Shown one piece after another: positions 16,910 through 24,767 of a DNA stretch of 64,000 nt. The position numbers and the translations under genes are program-made. Below the pieces are notes generated by a model. The model saw only the letters and a list, made by a program, of their open reading frames with translations. It did not search any database and was not told where the DNA came from. The stretch lies in assembly GCA_049293335.1 (NCBI GenBank), contig JBATSO010000040.1, forward strand, positions 1 to 64,000. The letters are read 5' to 3'. Position 1 is the first letter of the stretch. Every line of letters begins with the position of its first letter. Origin of the DNA: JAGXIT01 sp049293335 (GTDB taxonomy: Bacteria > Patescibacteriota > Saccharimonadia > Saccharimonadales > UBA4665).

Positions 16910-17407
16910 TTAGCGGTAGTTGGTGAAGCCAAGGGGGAAGTCGAGGTCTTCTTTGGCTTTTAGAAGCTGCATAACGGCTTGGAGGTCGTCTTTGCTGCTG
17001 CTCATAACGCGCACGGCATCGCCCTGAATTTGCGTTTTAACCTTTGGGTAGGTGTCTCGGATGAGTTTGGTGAGGGTTTTGGCCTTGTCTTGGTCGAGGC
17101 CTGCTTTGAAAGGCACTTCTTTGGTGGCTTTTAGGTTTGATTCGACCAGTTCACGTGAGGTGTCGAGCACTTTTTGACTCTGGCCGCGTGCCGCCAGTTT
17201 TTTGCGAATAATTTCAAGTATAGCTTCTATTTGCCATTCGCCGCTACCTACAACCTTAAACCCCTTTTTGTCATCGAGCCAGTCCAGTTCGGCAGGCGTA
17301 CCTTTAAAATCGTAGCGGCTGGCGATTTCGCGCAAAGCTTGGTCGAACACGTTGTTCATTTCGGCTTTATCGTATTCGCTGACAATATCAAAACTAAAAT
17401 TTCCCAT
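16910..17407 (-). CDS. YajQ family nucleotide-binding protein
   Basis: UPF0234/YajQ family, 165 aa, with two ferredoxin-like RNP domains. Members bind nucleotides or RNA and some bind cyclic-di-GMP. The N-terminus (SFDIVSEYDKAEMNNVFDQA), the ASRYDFKG run and the C-terminal QIQGDAVRVMSSSKDDLQAVM are signature stretches. Cytoplasmic. The start at 17407 gives the usual family length. TATACT on the minus strand about 10 nt upstream fits a leaderless message. Confidence 0.94.
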   Translation of the reverse strand: MGNFSFDIVSEYDKAEMNNVFDQALREIASRYDFKGTPAELDWLDDKKGFKVVGSGEWQIEAILEIIRKKLAARGQSQKVLDTSRELVESNLKATKEVPFKAGLDQDKAKTLTKLIRDTYPKVKTQIQGDAVRVMSSSKDDLQAVMQLLKAKEDLDFPLGFTNYR

Positions 17408-17425
17408 GTGTAGTAGTATACTGCT

Positions 17426-17458
17426 TTAAGAGTTAAGAGTTAAGAGTTAAGAGTTAAG
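17426..17458 (+). repeat. Heptamer tandem array TTAAGAG
   Basis: Four exact 7-bp units plus a partial one, in the gap between the divergent yajQ and phosphoribosyltransferase genes. It ends in the latter's ribosome site (AAGGAG). Confidence 0.95.
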
Positions 17459-17468
17459 GAGAGCATTT

Positions 17469-18068
17469 GTGGCAAATATTTTAAACGATGGCGTTATGGT
17501 GGGTGAAACAAAAATGGCTGTACGAGAGTTGTTGAGTGCCCGGGCTATTCAAGAGCGGATAACCAGCCTAGGTGCTGAAATTGCGGCTCATTATGCGGGC
17601 CTTGGCAGCATTCATACAGTTACCGTTTTAAATGGAGCGCTACACTTTGCCTCGGCGCTGCGATTGGCGGTTGCCGCGGCCAACGAAACACTTGCTCAGC
17701 ATACTTCCTCCGACACGGTGCACCTAGCCAGTTACCATGGCACAGACTCTAGCGGCAAGGTTGAGAAAATTAGTGACCTAACTCATTCGGTCGAGGGTAA
17801 GCACGTGCTAGTGCTAGAAGACATTATCGACACGGGCCGTACGCTTAGCGTGCTGATTGCCGAATTGAAAGAGCAAAAACCAGCTTCGTTCGCAATTGCC
17901 GCACTGCTACGCAAGCCCGAAAAGCTCGCAGTACCCGCCGAAAACTTAGGCCCCGATGTGTACGTTGGGTTCGATATTGGTCCAGAATTTGTGGTTGGTT
18001 ACGGCTTGGACTACGAAGGCTTATATCGTGACCTTAGCGCCATTTATGCGCTGTCTCCAAGCGAATAA
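17469..18068 (+). CDS. Purine-type phosphoribosyltransferase (hypoxanthine phosphoribosyltransferase-like)
   Basis: Type I phosphoribosyltransferase, 199 aa, joining a base to PRPP for purine salvage. The PRPP loop is clear: VLVLEDIIDTGRTLSVL (about residues 112-128) with the acidic pair and GRT. The N-terminal hood-like part has TVTVLNGALHFASAL, and the C-terminal FDIGPEFVVGYGLDY matches the purine-binding region of hypoxanthine/guanine enzymes. Start is GTG with AAGGAG 8 nt upstream. Confidence 0.88.
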   Translation: MANILNDGVMVGETKMAVRELLSARAIQERITSLGAEIAAHYAGLGSIHTVTVLNGALHFASALRLAVAAANETLAQHTSSDTVHLASYHGTDSSGKVEKISDLTHSVEGKHVLVLEDIIDTGRTLSVLIAELKEQKPASFAIAALLRKPEKLAVPAENLGPDVYVGFDIGPEFVVGYGLDYEGLYRDLSAIYALSPSE

Positions 18069-18130
18069 AGAGCGATGATGTCTGGGTTCTATGCTATATT
18101 TATAAAGTAATATAACCATAAGGATTTTAC

Positions 18131-18811
18131 ATGACGCATATGAAATACTTGCTTAAAAGCCTGGTGTTAGTTGCAGGGGTGGGTGTGCTTTTAACTGTTC
18201 CTGCTGCCGCGCTTACTAGTACAACTTTACCAACAGATTCAACCGAAAAGACTACAATGCCAGCAGAACACCAATCGAAGGCAGAAGCCATCCTAGAAGC
18301 TACCGAATCGGCAAAAAAAGAGGCGAAAGACAAGGCTCGGGCATTAGTTTCGCAAGAGCGAGCCGCCAATAAGGTAGCAAAAACTGCCGAGCAAAAGAAG
18401 TTATCGTGTGAAAAGCGCCAGGCAGGCTTTCAAACTAAAGCCCAAAACTACGCAAAATATGCTCGCAAACACTACGACACATTCGTTGCATTGCAAACAA
18501 AAATAGAGAATTTTTATAACACCAAGCATTTGCAGGTTGCCGACTACGAATCTTTGCTTGGCAAAGCCTTAACCGCAAGAGATGCTGCAGAGGCGAATGT
18601 ACGAGCGCTTGAAAGCTTTAACACAACACTTGACTGCACTGCGGGCGATCCTGCCCAACAGGTAGCCACTCTTAAGACAGCTCTTTCAACTGCCCGAACG
18701 AGCCTGCAAGAGTATCGAACAAAGCTCCGCGATATTGTAACGGCCCTTAAGGGGGCAAGTACGGCCGCCCATGCTACACAAGAAACTACCACCGAGGAGG
18801 CAACCCAATAA
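18131..18811 (+). CDS. Secreted/membrane-anchored coiled-coil protein, 226 aa
   Basis: Function unknown. The N-terminal hydrophobic run LLKSLVLVAGVGVLLTVPAAA (about residues 7-27) is a signal peptide or anchor. The remainder is Ala/Lys/Glu-rich helix (about 50-215), probably a coiled coil, with only two cysteines (in LSCEKR and TTLDC) that could pair outside the cell. ATG 18140 is a possible alternative start. It is coupled by a TAATG overlap to the small anchored protein that follows, so the two probably act together at the surface. Confidence 0.75.
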   Translation: MTHMKYLLKSLVLVAGVGVLLTVPAAALTSTTLPTDSTEKTTMPAEHQSKAEAILEATESAKKEAKDKARALVSQERAANKVAKTAEQKKLSCEKRQAGFQTKAQNYAKYARKHYDTFVALQTKIENFYNTKHLQVADYESLLGKALTARDAAEANVRALESFNTTLDCTAGDPAQQVATLKTALSTARTSLQEYRTKLRDIVTALKGASTAAHATQETTTEEATQ

Positions 18812-19089
18812 TGGCACGCAAACTTAACCAACGCGGATCTCATATTGTCGTTTTTGCCAGCGTGCTTTTAGCTATAGGGGTCATTGTTTTTGCGGGCTAC
18901 ACGGTGCTACAAAGACAACCTAGTGAAAATGGCGTGAAAACAACTTCAAACGCTGGTTCTTCGAGTCAGGCCGCGGGCGATAGTAAAGATCTAACTGCCA
19001 TCGATTCTTCGCTGGGCGGGGCTACCAGTTCGGTAGACACTCAGCTAGACAGTTCGTCACTTGACGCCGACTTAGCCGACCTATTGTAA
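18811..19089 (+). CDS. Small single-pass membrane protein, 92 aa
   Basis: One N-terminal membrane helix (about residues 12-31, IVVFASVLLAIGVIVFAGY) after a basic start, followed by a Ser/Gly/Asp-rich extracytoplasmic tail. The start overlaps the preceding stop (TAATG) and GAGGAGG lies just upstream, so the two genes are translated together. No family recognised; composition resembles a pilin-like or anchor peptide, but the pilin signature is absent. Confidence 0.7.
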   Translation: MARKLNQRGSHIVVFASVLLAIGVIVFAGYTVLQRQPSENGVKTTSNAGSSSQAAGDSKDLTAIDSSLGGATSSVDTQLDSSSLDADLADLL

Positions 19090-19168
19090 ACCACAAATTT
19101 TTTGAGGCGCTAGTGTAGCGATAAAACAGTGGTATTTTGCTTCGGTTCTGAGCTATACTGACTATCGT

Positions 19169-20215
19169 ATGACATACACTCACGAGGATATTAAAGCGGC
19201 TGCGACAGTACTCGATGAAGCATTCGATAAGCTGGCAGATAAAAGTGCTATTTTGCGGGCGCCGGAACTAGGTGCACTGTATGCGCAAATTCGTACCCTG
19301 CCAAATGAGGCGAAAGCTTCCTTCGGTAAAGAGCTAAATGAGCTGAAAAACGCCTTGCAAACCAGGGTAGACGAGTCACGAGACACGAGTCACGAGTCAC
19401 GAGCGCCGATCGATGTGACGGCACCAATGGACGTCAACGCGCCGCTCCCCAGTTTACTGCCAAACGAGCAGGGCAGTACCCACCCGCTTACGCAAGAAAT
19501 CGCTCGTATTATCGACATTTTTGGCCGAATGGGATTTGTGGCCGAAGAATCCCGCGAGATAGACGACCAATACCACATGTTCGAAAGCCTGAACTTCCCC
19601 AAAGGTCACCCAGCCCGTGACGACTACGACACGTTCATGACAGTTGAGACTGATGCAAATGGCGACCCTTTCATTGCCCCTGCCCACACCAGTACCATGC
19701 AAAATCGGGTGCTGAGAAGGTATGCTGATAATCTCGAGCGCGGTGAGCCTATTGCCGCCCTCGTGCCCGACCGCGTTTTTCGCAATGAAGATCTCGACGC
19801 GCGCCACGAACACACCTTTTACCAGTTTGAGGGCGTCTACGTAAGTAAAGGCGTGCATGCTGGCATGCTCATTGCCACTCTACAGACTTTTCTCGAGGAG
19901 TATTATGGCCAGAAGCTTGATGTGCGGGTCAACCCCTATTATTTCCCGTTCACCGAACCAAGTTTCGAGTTTGCCCTGAGCTGTCCGTTTTGTAAAAAGC
20001 AGGGCTGTTCGGTTTGTAGCCAATCTGGTTGGATTGAGCTGCTTGGCTGCGGTATGATTCACCCTAATGTGCTGCGGGCGGCCGATATCGACCCCGCAGT
20101 CTACACGGGATTCGCTTGGGGAGCCGGTGTCGAGCGTTTGGTCATGATGAAAAACGGCATCGAAGACATCCGCCATTTCGAAAGCGCCAAACTGGATTTC
20201 TTGGAGCAGTTTTAG
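19169..20215 (+). CDS. pheS: Phenylalanine--tRNA ligase alpha subunit
   Basis: Catalytic class II subunit, 348 aa, charging tRNA-Phe together with PheT. Residues 1-65 form the helical tRNA-binding arm. Residues 69-78 are a linker encoded by a heptamer repeat. The core then has HPLTQEIARIIDIFGRMGF, the motif 2 region YRNED-like RVFRNEDLDARHEHTFYQFEG, and motif 3 GFAWGAGVERLVMMK near the C-terminus. Four cysteines (CPFCKKQGCSVC, about residue 271) could bind zinc, a variation seen in some bacteria. TATACT 9 nt before the ATG with no ribosome site indicates a leaderless operon head. The next gene starts 1 nt after its stop. Confidence 0.97.
   Translation: MTYTHEDIKAAATVLDEAFDKLADKSAILRAPELGALYAQIRTLPNEAKASFGKELNELKNALQTRVDESRDTSHESRAPIDVTAPMDVNAPLPSLLPNEQGSTHPLTQEIARIIDIFGRMGFVAEESREIDDQYHMFESLNFPKGHPARDDYDTFMTVETDANGDPFIAPAHTSTMQNRVLRRYADNLERGEPIAALVPDRVFRNEDLDARHEHTFYQFEGVYVSKGVHAGMLIATLQTFLEEYYGQKLDVRVNPYYFPFTEPSFEFALSCPFCKKQGCSVCSQSGWIELLGCGMIHPNVLRAADIDPAVYTGFAWGAGVERLVMMKNGIEDIRHFESAKLDFLEQF
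19373..19400 (+). repeat. Heptamer array GAGTCAC inside pheS
   Basis: Four 7-bp units (the second reads GAGACAC), in frame within the pheS linker and translated as ESRDTSHESR. The same kind of unit occurs in intergenic arrays elsewhere in the window. Confidence 0.9.
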
Positions 20216-20216
20216 G

Positions 20217-20621
20217 ATGAAACGACACGGGCGTTCCTACCAGTTGGCTTCAGAAGAGTGCGACGCGTTATTTCAAGCGGCAGAAAAAGCCTTCGCACAC
20301 ACGTACCCAACCGCACGAGACGGCTATGCGGTCGCATGTTTGACGCGGTCGGGCACGGTCTACGCCGGTGTTTCATATAGGTCTGCAACAGAGACACTAA
20401 CTATGCACTCTGAAGCAACGGCTCTGGCGAACGCAGCCATCCACGGTGAAACAGACATCGTGGCCATCACCGGGCCAAACTGTCATATCTGCAAGCAGCT
20501 GATATACGAAAGCGGGCTTCAGTCAGGTATAGATGTTACGGTGATTATCAAAGAAGAAGGCGTCGTAAAACAAATCCCCATCTCGCAGCTCATGCCGTAC
20601 CCGTGGCCAGAGGCAGTATGA
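20217..20621 (+). CDS. cdd: Cytidine deaminase
   Basis: Zinc enzyme converting cytidine/deoxycytidine to uridine/deoxyuridine for pyrimidine salvage. 134 aa, the homotetrameric short form. The active site is visible as HSEATALANA (zinc His and catalytic Glu, about residue 62) and GPNCHICKQL (the two zinc Cys, about residue 84). It starts 1 nt after the pheS stop and overlaps the next gene by ATGA, so it is part of the pheS-pheT transcription unit. Confidence 0.92.
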   Translation: MKRHGRSYQLASEECDALFQAAEKAFAHTYPTARDGYAVACLTRSGTVYAGVSYRSATETLTMHSEATALANAAIHGETDIVAITGPNCHICKQLIYESGLQSGIDVTVIIKEEGVVKQIPISQLMPYPWPEAV

Positions 20622-20854
20622 AAAAGCCCATAGTCTACGCATTGATCGACAGCCAAAACCTGATTATGGGCGTCCAGACCGATGTTTTCCACAAGGGCAA
20701 ACGCTTGAAGTTAGAAAAAGCTAGCTATATAAAAAAGACGAGTATAAACTCATCGGACGCACACGATAAGGTAACTCGTCATGGTGATACTATTAATGTA
20801 GCAAAAACACGCCTAAAAGTAAGTCGCCAGGAGAAAATTGCATATGAAAGTTAG
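20618..20854 (+). CDS. Short NYN/PIN-like fragment, 78 aa
   Basis: Starts at ATG 20618, overlapping the cdd stop by 4 bp (ATGA). The first 20 residues (VYALIDSQNLIMGVQ) resemble the first strand and Asp-x-x-Asn of NYN-domain ribonucleases, whose usual length is about 150 or more. The remainder is basic and does not continue the fold, so this is either a truncated NYN protein or an unrelated short RNA-binding protein. It overlaps pheT by 11 bp. Confidence 0.55.
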   Translation: MKKPIVYALIDSQNLIMGVQTDVFHKGKRLKLEKASYIKKTSINSSDAHDKVTRHGDTINVAKTRLKVSRQEKIAYES

Positions 20855-23363
20855 CCTGAATACTATTAAACAGTTTATCGACTTCGAGCTGCCACCGGTG
20901 ACGGAACTGGTGGAGCGGATAAACCAGCAGCTTGGTGGGGTCGAGGAAGTTATAGACCTGGCCGCAAAATACAAGGGTATTGTTATAGCCAAGGTCGTAA
21001 CGTGCCAGCCGCACCCAGATAGTGACCACCTGCATGTTTGCACTATCGACCCGGGCGATGCTCTATTGCCATCTAGCATCCAACGTCTACCGTCCAATTA
21101 TATTCAAGTTGTTTGTGGTGCTCCAAATGTCCGCGCGGGTATGTTTGTAGCTTGGCTGCCACCTGGCAGCACTGTACCAGCTAGCTACGATAAAGACCCC
21201 TCTGTACTTGATGTGCGCAAACTTCGGGGTATAGAAAGCAACGGCATGCTCGCCAGCGCGGCCGAACTGGCCATTGGTGATAATCACGAGGGCATTTTAG
21301 AAATTGATCCAGCAGAATGGAAACCGACGGACCAAAAAATTGTCCCTGGAGCAGACTTTGCAGAGGTATTTGGGCTAGACGACACCATTATAGATATCGA
21401 AAACAAAATGTTTACGCATAGGCCCGACTGCTTCGGCCAACTTGGAGTAGCACGTGAGATTGCCGGGATTTTAGGTCATGAATTTAAGTCGCCCGATTGG
21501 TACCTACGCGCGCCAGAGTTCAAGCTTGCCGATCAGCTCCAACTTACCGTATTCAATGAGGCCGAAGAAAAAGTGCCGCGTTTTATGGCAGTAGCTATCA
21601 AGGGTGTTAGTATTCAGCCGAGCCCTCTTTGGCTGCAGTGCGCGCTAGTGGCGCTCGGGAGCAAGCCTATTAACAACATTGTAGATGTTACGAATTACGT
21701 TATGTTACTGACGGCTCAGCCGCTTCACGCATATGATTACGACAAACTACGCGGGCAAACACTGGGTGTGCGTATGGGTAAGCCAGGTGAAAAACTACCC
21801 CTCCTTAATGGAAAAACGTACGACGTAACACCAGACGACATCGTTATTGTTGATGGGGAAGGCCCAGTCGGTATGGGCGGCATAATGGGCGGCGGCAATA
21901 GCGAAGTCTCGGCCGCTACAAAAAACATCGTGCTCGAATGCGCTACCTTCGACATGTACACTATACGTAAAACCAGTATGCGCCATGGGCTGTTTACCGA
22001 TGCCGTAACTCGTTTCAATAAAGGCCAGTCGCCGCTGCAAAATCCTATGTGCCTCCAGCTTGCCATGCAATCGGTTTTCGATACCGCTGGGGGCGACCAG
22101 GCGAGCGATGTGTTTGATCTACACAGTAAACTTCGTGGCCAGCCCGTCATGACGGTAGAGACTCAATTTGTGAATGATCGTCTGGGCCTGCGGCTGAGCG
22201 GTAGCGAGATAGCAAAGATGTTGCAGTGTGTGGAGTTTGATCTTGTAGATGATCAGCAAGTTATCGACAGCAGAATTGATGAACTGGCTGTGCCATTTTG
22301 GCGCACCGACATCCAACTGCCAGAAGACATTGTGGAGGAAGTTGGGCGGCTCTATGGGTTCGATAAGCTTCCGCGTGAGCTTCCCTTGCGCAGCATGAAA
22401 CCCGCACCTAAAAACCAAAGCATAGAAATGAAGCGAAACATACGCGATATTCTCTCTGGAGCCGGCGCAAATGAAGTGTTGACCTACAGTTTTGTGCATG
22501 AAAAAGTTTTGAAACAGGCAGGCCAAAACCCCGACCACGCCTACAAACTCAGTAACGCCCTTAGCCCCGACCTGCAATATTATCGTCTAAGCGTTACGCC
22601 GAGCTTGCTCGATAAGGTGCACATGAACATAAAAGCGGGTCATGGCAGTTTTGCATTGTTCGAGATTGGTAAATCGCATTTTAAAGGCGAATTTGACGCG
22701 GCTGACCAAAACGTACCAAACGAAGACACGCATGTTGGTTGTGTTGTAGCTGCGCTCGACAAGCTTTCGCCCGAGGGCGCACTGTACTATCTGGCTAAAC
22801 GATACCTTGAGAAAATTGTCGACCCAACCTTATATAGTCTGCAAAAATTAGCAGACTTCAATCTTACAAGTGATGAATGGGGCGCCCAGCTCACGGCCCC
22901 ATACGACCCAAATAGGTCAGCAGTTTTGGTACGAGATGGTCAAATTTGGGGCGTGGTAGGTGAGTTTAAGCAGTCTGTTCAGAGAGCCTTTAAGTTACCG
23001 ACCAGTAGTGCGGGTTTTGAGGTGCATATAGAACTTGCTACTCACAAACGGGCTGCTTATGCGCCGCTTAGCCGTTTTCCTTCTGTTTCGCAGGATGTTT
23101 CTTTACGTGTGGCGCCCACGGTACCTTACGGCGAACTGTTTTCGACCGCCCAGGCGGCGCTAGCCCAGCTTGAGTCTCGCGAGCTACGGCTTACATTGAC
23201 GCCACTTGGTGTGTATCAGCCTGAAAATGCCCAGACCAAGACCATTACCCTGCGCTTGAGAGCAACCAACTACCAGCGAACGCTTACAGATGCCGAGGTC
23301 ACGGGCTACCTAGACAATATTGCAGCGAGTGTTGCCGAAAAAGTACAAGCGGTAAAGGTGTAA
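20844..23363 (+). CDS. pheT: Phenylalanine--tRNA ligase beta subunit
   Basis: Large subunit of the (alpha-beta)2 synthetase, about 839 aa. It carries the N-terminal EMAP/tRNA-binding domain (VVTCQPHPDSDHLHVCTID, about residues 51-70), the B3/B4 editing module (HRPDCFGQLGVAREIAG; DVTNYVMLLTAQPLHAYD; GGIMGGGNSEVS), the B5 domain, the core, and a C-terminal ferredoxin-like anticodon domain (PLSRFPSVSQDVSLRV). ATG 20844 is preferred over an in-frame TTG at 20838; AGGAG lies at 20829. It closes the pheS-cdd-NYN-pheT unit. Confidence 0.97.
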   Translation: MKVSLNTIKQFIDFELPPVTELVERINQQLGGVEEVIDLAAKYKGIVIAKVVTCQPHPDSDHLHVCTIDPGDALLPSSIQRLPSNYIQVVCGAPNVRAGMFVAWLPPGSTVPASYDKDPSVLDVRKLRGIESNGMLASAAELAIGDNHEGILEIDPAEWKPTDQKIVPGADFAEVFGLDDTIIDIENKMFTHRPDCFGQLGVAREIAGILGHEFKSPDWYLRAPEFKLADQLQLTVFNEAEEKVPRFMAVAIKGVSIQPSPLWLQCALVALGSKPINNIVDVTNYVMLLTAQPLHAYDYDKLRGQTLGVRMGKPGEKLPLLNGKTYDVTPDDIVIVDGEGPVGMGGIMGGGNSEVSAATKNIVLECATFDMYTIRKTSMRHGLFTDAVTRFNKGQSPLQNPMCLQLAMQSVFDTAGGDQASDVFDLHSKLRGQPVMTVETQFVNDRLGLRLSGSEIAKMLQCVEFDLVDDQQVIDSRIDELAVPFWRTDIQLPEDIVEEVGRLYGFDKLPRELPLRSMKPAPKNQSIEMKRNIRDILSGAGANEVLTYSFVHEKVLKQAGQNPDHAYKLSNALSPDLQYYRLSVTPSLLDKVHMNIKAGHGSFALFEIGKSHFKGEFDAADQNVPNEDTHVGCVVAALDKLSPEGALYYLAKRYLEKIVDPTLYSLQKLADFNLTSDEWGAQLTAPYDPNRSAVLVRDGQIWGVVGEFKQSVQRAFKLPTSSAGFEVHIELATHKRAAYAPLSRFPSVSQDVSLRVAPTVPYGELFSTAQAALAQLESRELRLTLTPLGVYQPENAQTKTITLRLRATNYQRTLTDAEVTGYLDNIAASVAEKVQAVKV

Positions 23364-23435
23364 AACTGTGAGCTGCACCGTAGACACCTGCGGTAAGCCC
23401 AGCTAAGCTATAACTGCGTAAACCAAGGAGGTACT

Positions 23436-23843
23436 ATGAAAGGTTATTACGCCAACATCGAGGACGAGACCATCAAAAACCAGTCATTTCGTAAGGTCGC
23501 TTACACGGGTGCGTATAGTCAGCTCGTCTATATGAAACTCAAACCAGGCGAGTCTATCGGGCAGGAGCGGCACGGCAATGACCAGTTTTTCCGATTCGAG
23601 CATGGCACAGGCCTCGTCACTATCGACGACAACGAGTACAAAGTAAAAGATGGCAGCGGGGTTATCGTACCAGCGGGGGCCACGCACAATGTTACAAACA
23701 CAAGCGCAGTGGATGATTTGCATTTGTATACCATTTACTCAGTACCACACCACCTAGACGGCGCCGAATCGAAGACCAAAGCCCACGCCGAAGCCAAAGA
23801 CTTACCGTTCGACGGCCGCACTACCGAACACCAGACGCATTAA
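23436..23843 (+). CDS. Cupin-domain protein
   Basis: Small beta-barrel protein of 135 aa, one cupin fold. Motif 1 is visible as ERHGNDQFFRFEHGTG (about residues 46-61, with His and Glu metal ligands) and motif 2 as VPAGATHNVTN (about 84-94). Members are mannose-6-phosphate-isomerase-like or act in metal-dependent binding or catalysis; substrate unknown. AAGGAGG precedes the ATG by 7 nt. Confidence 0.88.
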   Translation: MKGYYANIEDETIKNQSFRKVAYTGAYSQLVYMKLKPGESIGQERHGNDQFFRFEHGTGLVTIDDNEYKVKDGSGVIVPAGATHNVTNTSAVDDLHLYTIYSVPHHLDGAESKTKAHAEAKDLPFDGRTTEHQTH

Positions 23844-23923
23844 GCCAAAGGTTTTGTGAGTTTTTTCACGGTCGACAATAAGATACTTTGATACAGTAAA
23901 GTTGTAACTAAAGGGGATTAACT

Positions 23924-23995
23924 ATGAGCGAAGAAAAGAAATGTGCTTGCTGCGAATGCTGTAGCTGCGGCGACGCCTGCAGTTGCGGCAAGTAA
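23924..23995 (+). CDS. Cysteine-rich 23-residue peptide, metallothionein-like
   Basis: An ORF of 24 codons with a good ribosome site (AAAGGGG about 8 nt before the ATG). The peptide begins MSEEKK and then carries eight cysteines in its last 17 residues, in CxCC, CC, CxC and CxC groupings, ending CGK. That density and spacing is what is seen in metallothioneins and other metal-thiolate peptides. A plausible promoter (GATACAGT at about 23890-23897) lies upstream. No named family is claimed; its small size makes it easy to miss. Confidence 0.6.
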   Translation: MSEEKKCACCECCSCGDACSCGK

Positions 23996-24089
23996 ACACG
24001 TTGAACGAAATAAACGCGCAGAATTCGCGAGTAGCTAACTTTGCCTACCGTCTCTTGTGATATAGAGACTATGTGGTATAGTTATAGCT

Positions 24090-24713
24090 ATGAACACGCT
24101 TGAAGCACCGTTCCCGTATGGTGATATTTCGTATGATGTGTTGAATAGTTTGGCTGTGCCAGGTCGGGTGAGTGACGAAACTAAAGACCGTTTAAGACAG
24201 ACGCCAAATGCCCAGGCTCGACTTGAGGTTTACGGCCTTTTGAATACAATTGGCGGTCAAATTGCCACTAACCCATTGTCGCCCTCGAATGCTTTTCGTG
24301 GCAACATTGCTCCCCCTGCAAATAAACTAACGGTACCTGGCGCCCATCATTTAGGACTCGACCTTTACCATGCGGCGCTATTACAACAAGATCCATCCGC
24401 GTATATACAAGAGCCAGATACGTTTTCGGTACGGCTAGAGCAGTTAAAATCCCAAAATCTTACAAGAGTTAGTCAAATCTTGGCAGGCGTTATGAGATGG
24501 TCGCAAGTCAAACAGCCCAACTACTATGGAATCGTAGAGGCTACCTCAAGAGAACGTTCTTCAAACCTGATGGCCGCCATGTTCCTTGGGGCCTACGTGG
24601 GTGTGTATATCGAACGTGGTGCAGAAGATATCGACCATCAACTCTACGCGCGGGTTAAACTGCCGTTTATGCGGAGACAAAGCAGAAGCAATGCTCGCAC
24701 TGGTAGCTTGTGA
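24090..24713 (+). CDS. Hypothetical protein, 207 aa
   Basis: Not recognised. Soluble, helical, no signal peptide; a moderately hydrophobic helix near residues 165-180. TATAGT at 24077-24082 lies 7 nt before the ATG and there is no ribosome site (leaderless). A single-gene unit between the cysteine-rich peptide and the ABC exporter. Confidence 0.6.
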   Translation: MNTLEAPFPYGDISYDVLNSLAVPGRVSDETKDRLRQTPNAQARLEVYGLLNTIGGQIATNPLSPSNAFRGNIAPPANKLTVPGAHHLGLDLYHAALLQQDPSAYIQEPDTFSVRLEQLKSQNLTRVSQILAGVMRWSQVKQPNYYGIVEATSRERSSNLMAAMFLGAYVGVYIERGAEDIDHQLYARVKLPFMRRQSRSNARTGSL

Positions 24714-24767
24714 CTGCGCGAGTGGTATTCACCTTATGTGCTGCTCGGTTAGCGTATACTTAAGAGC

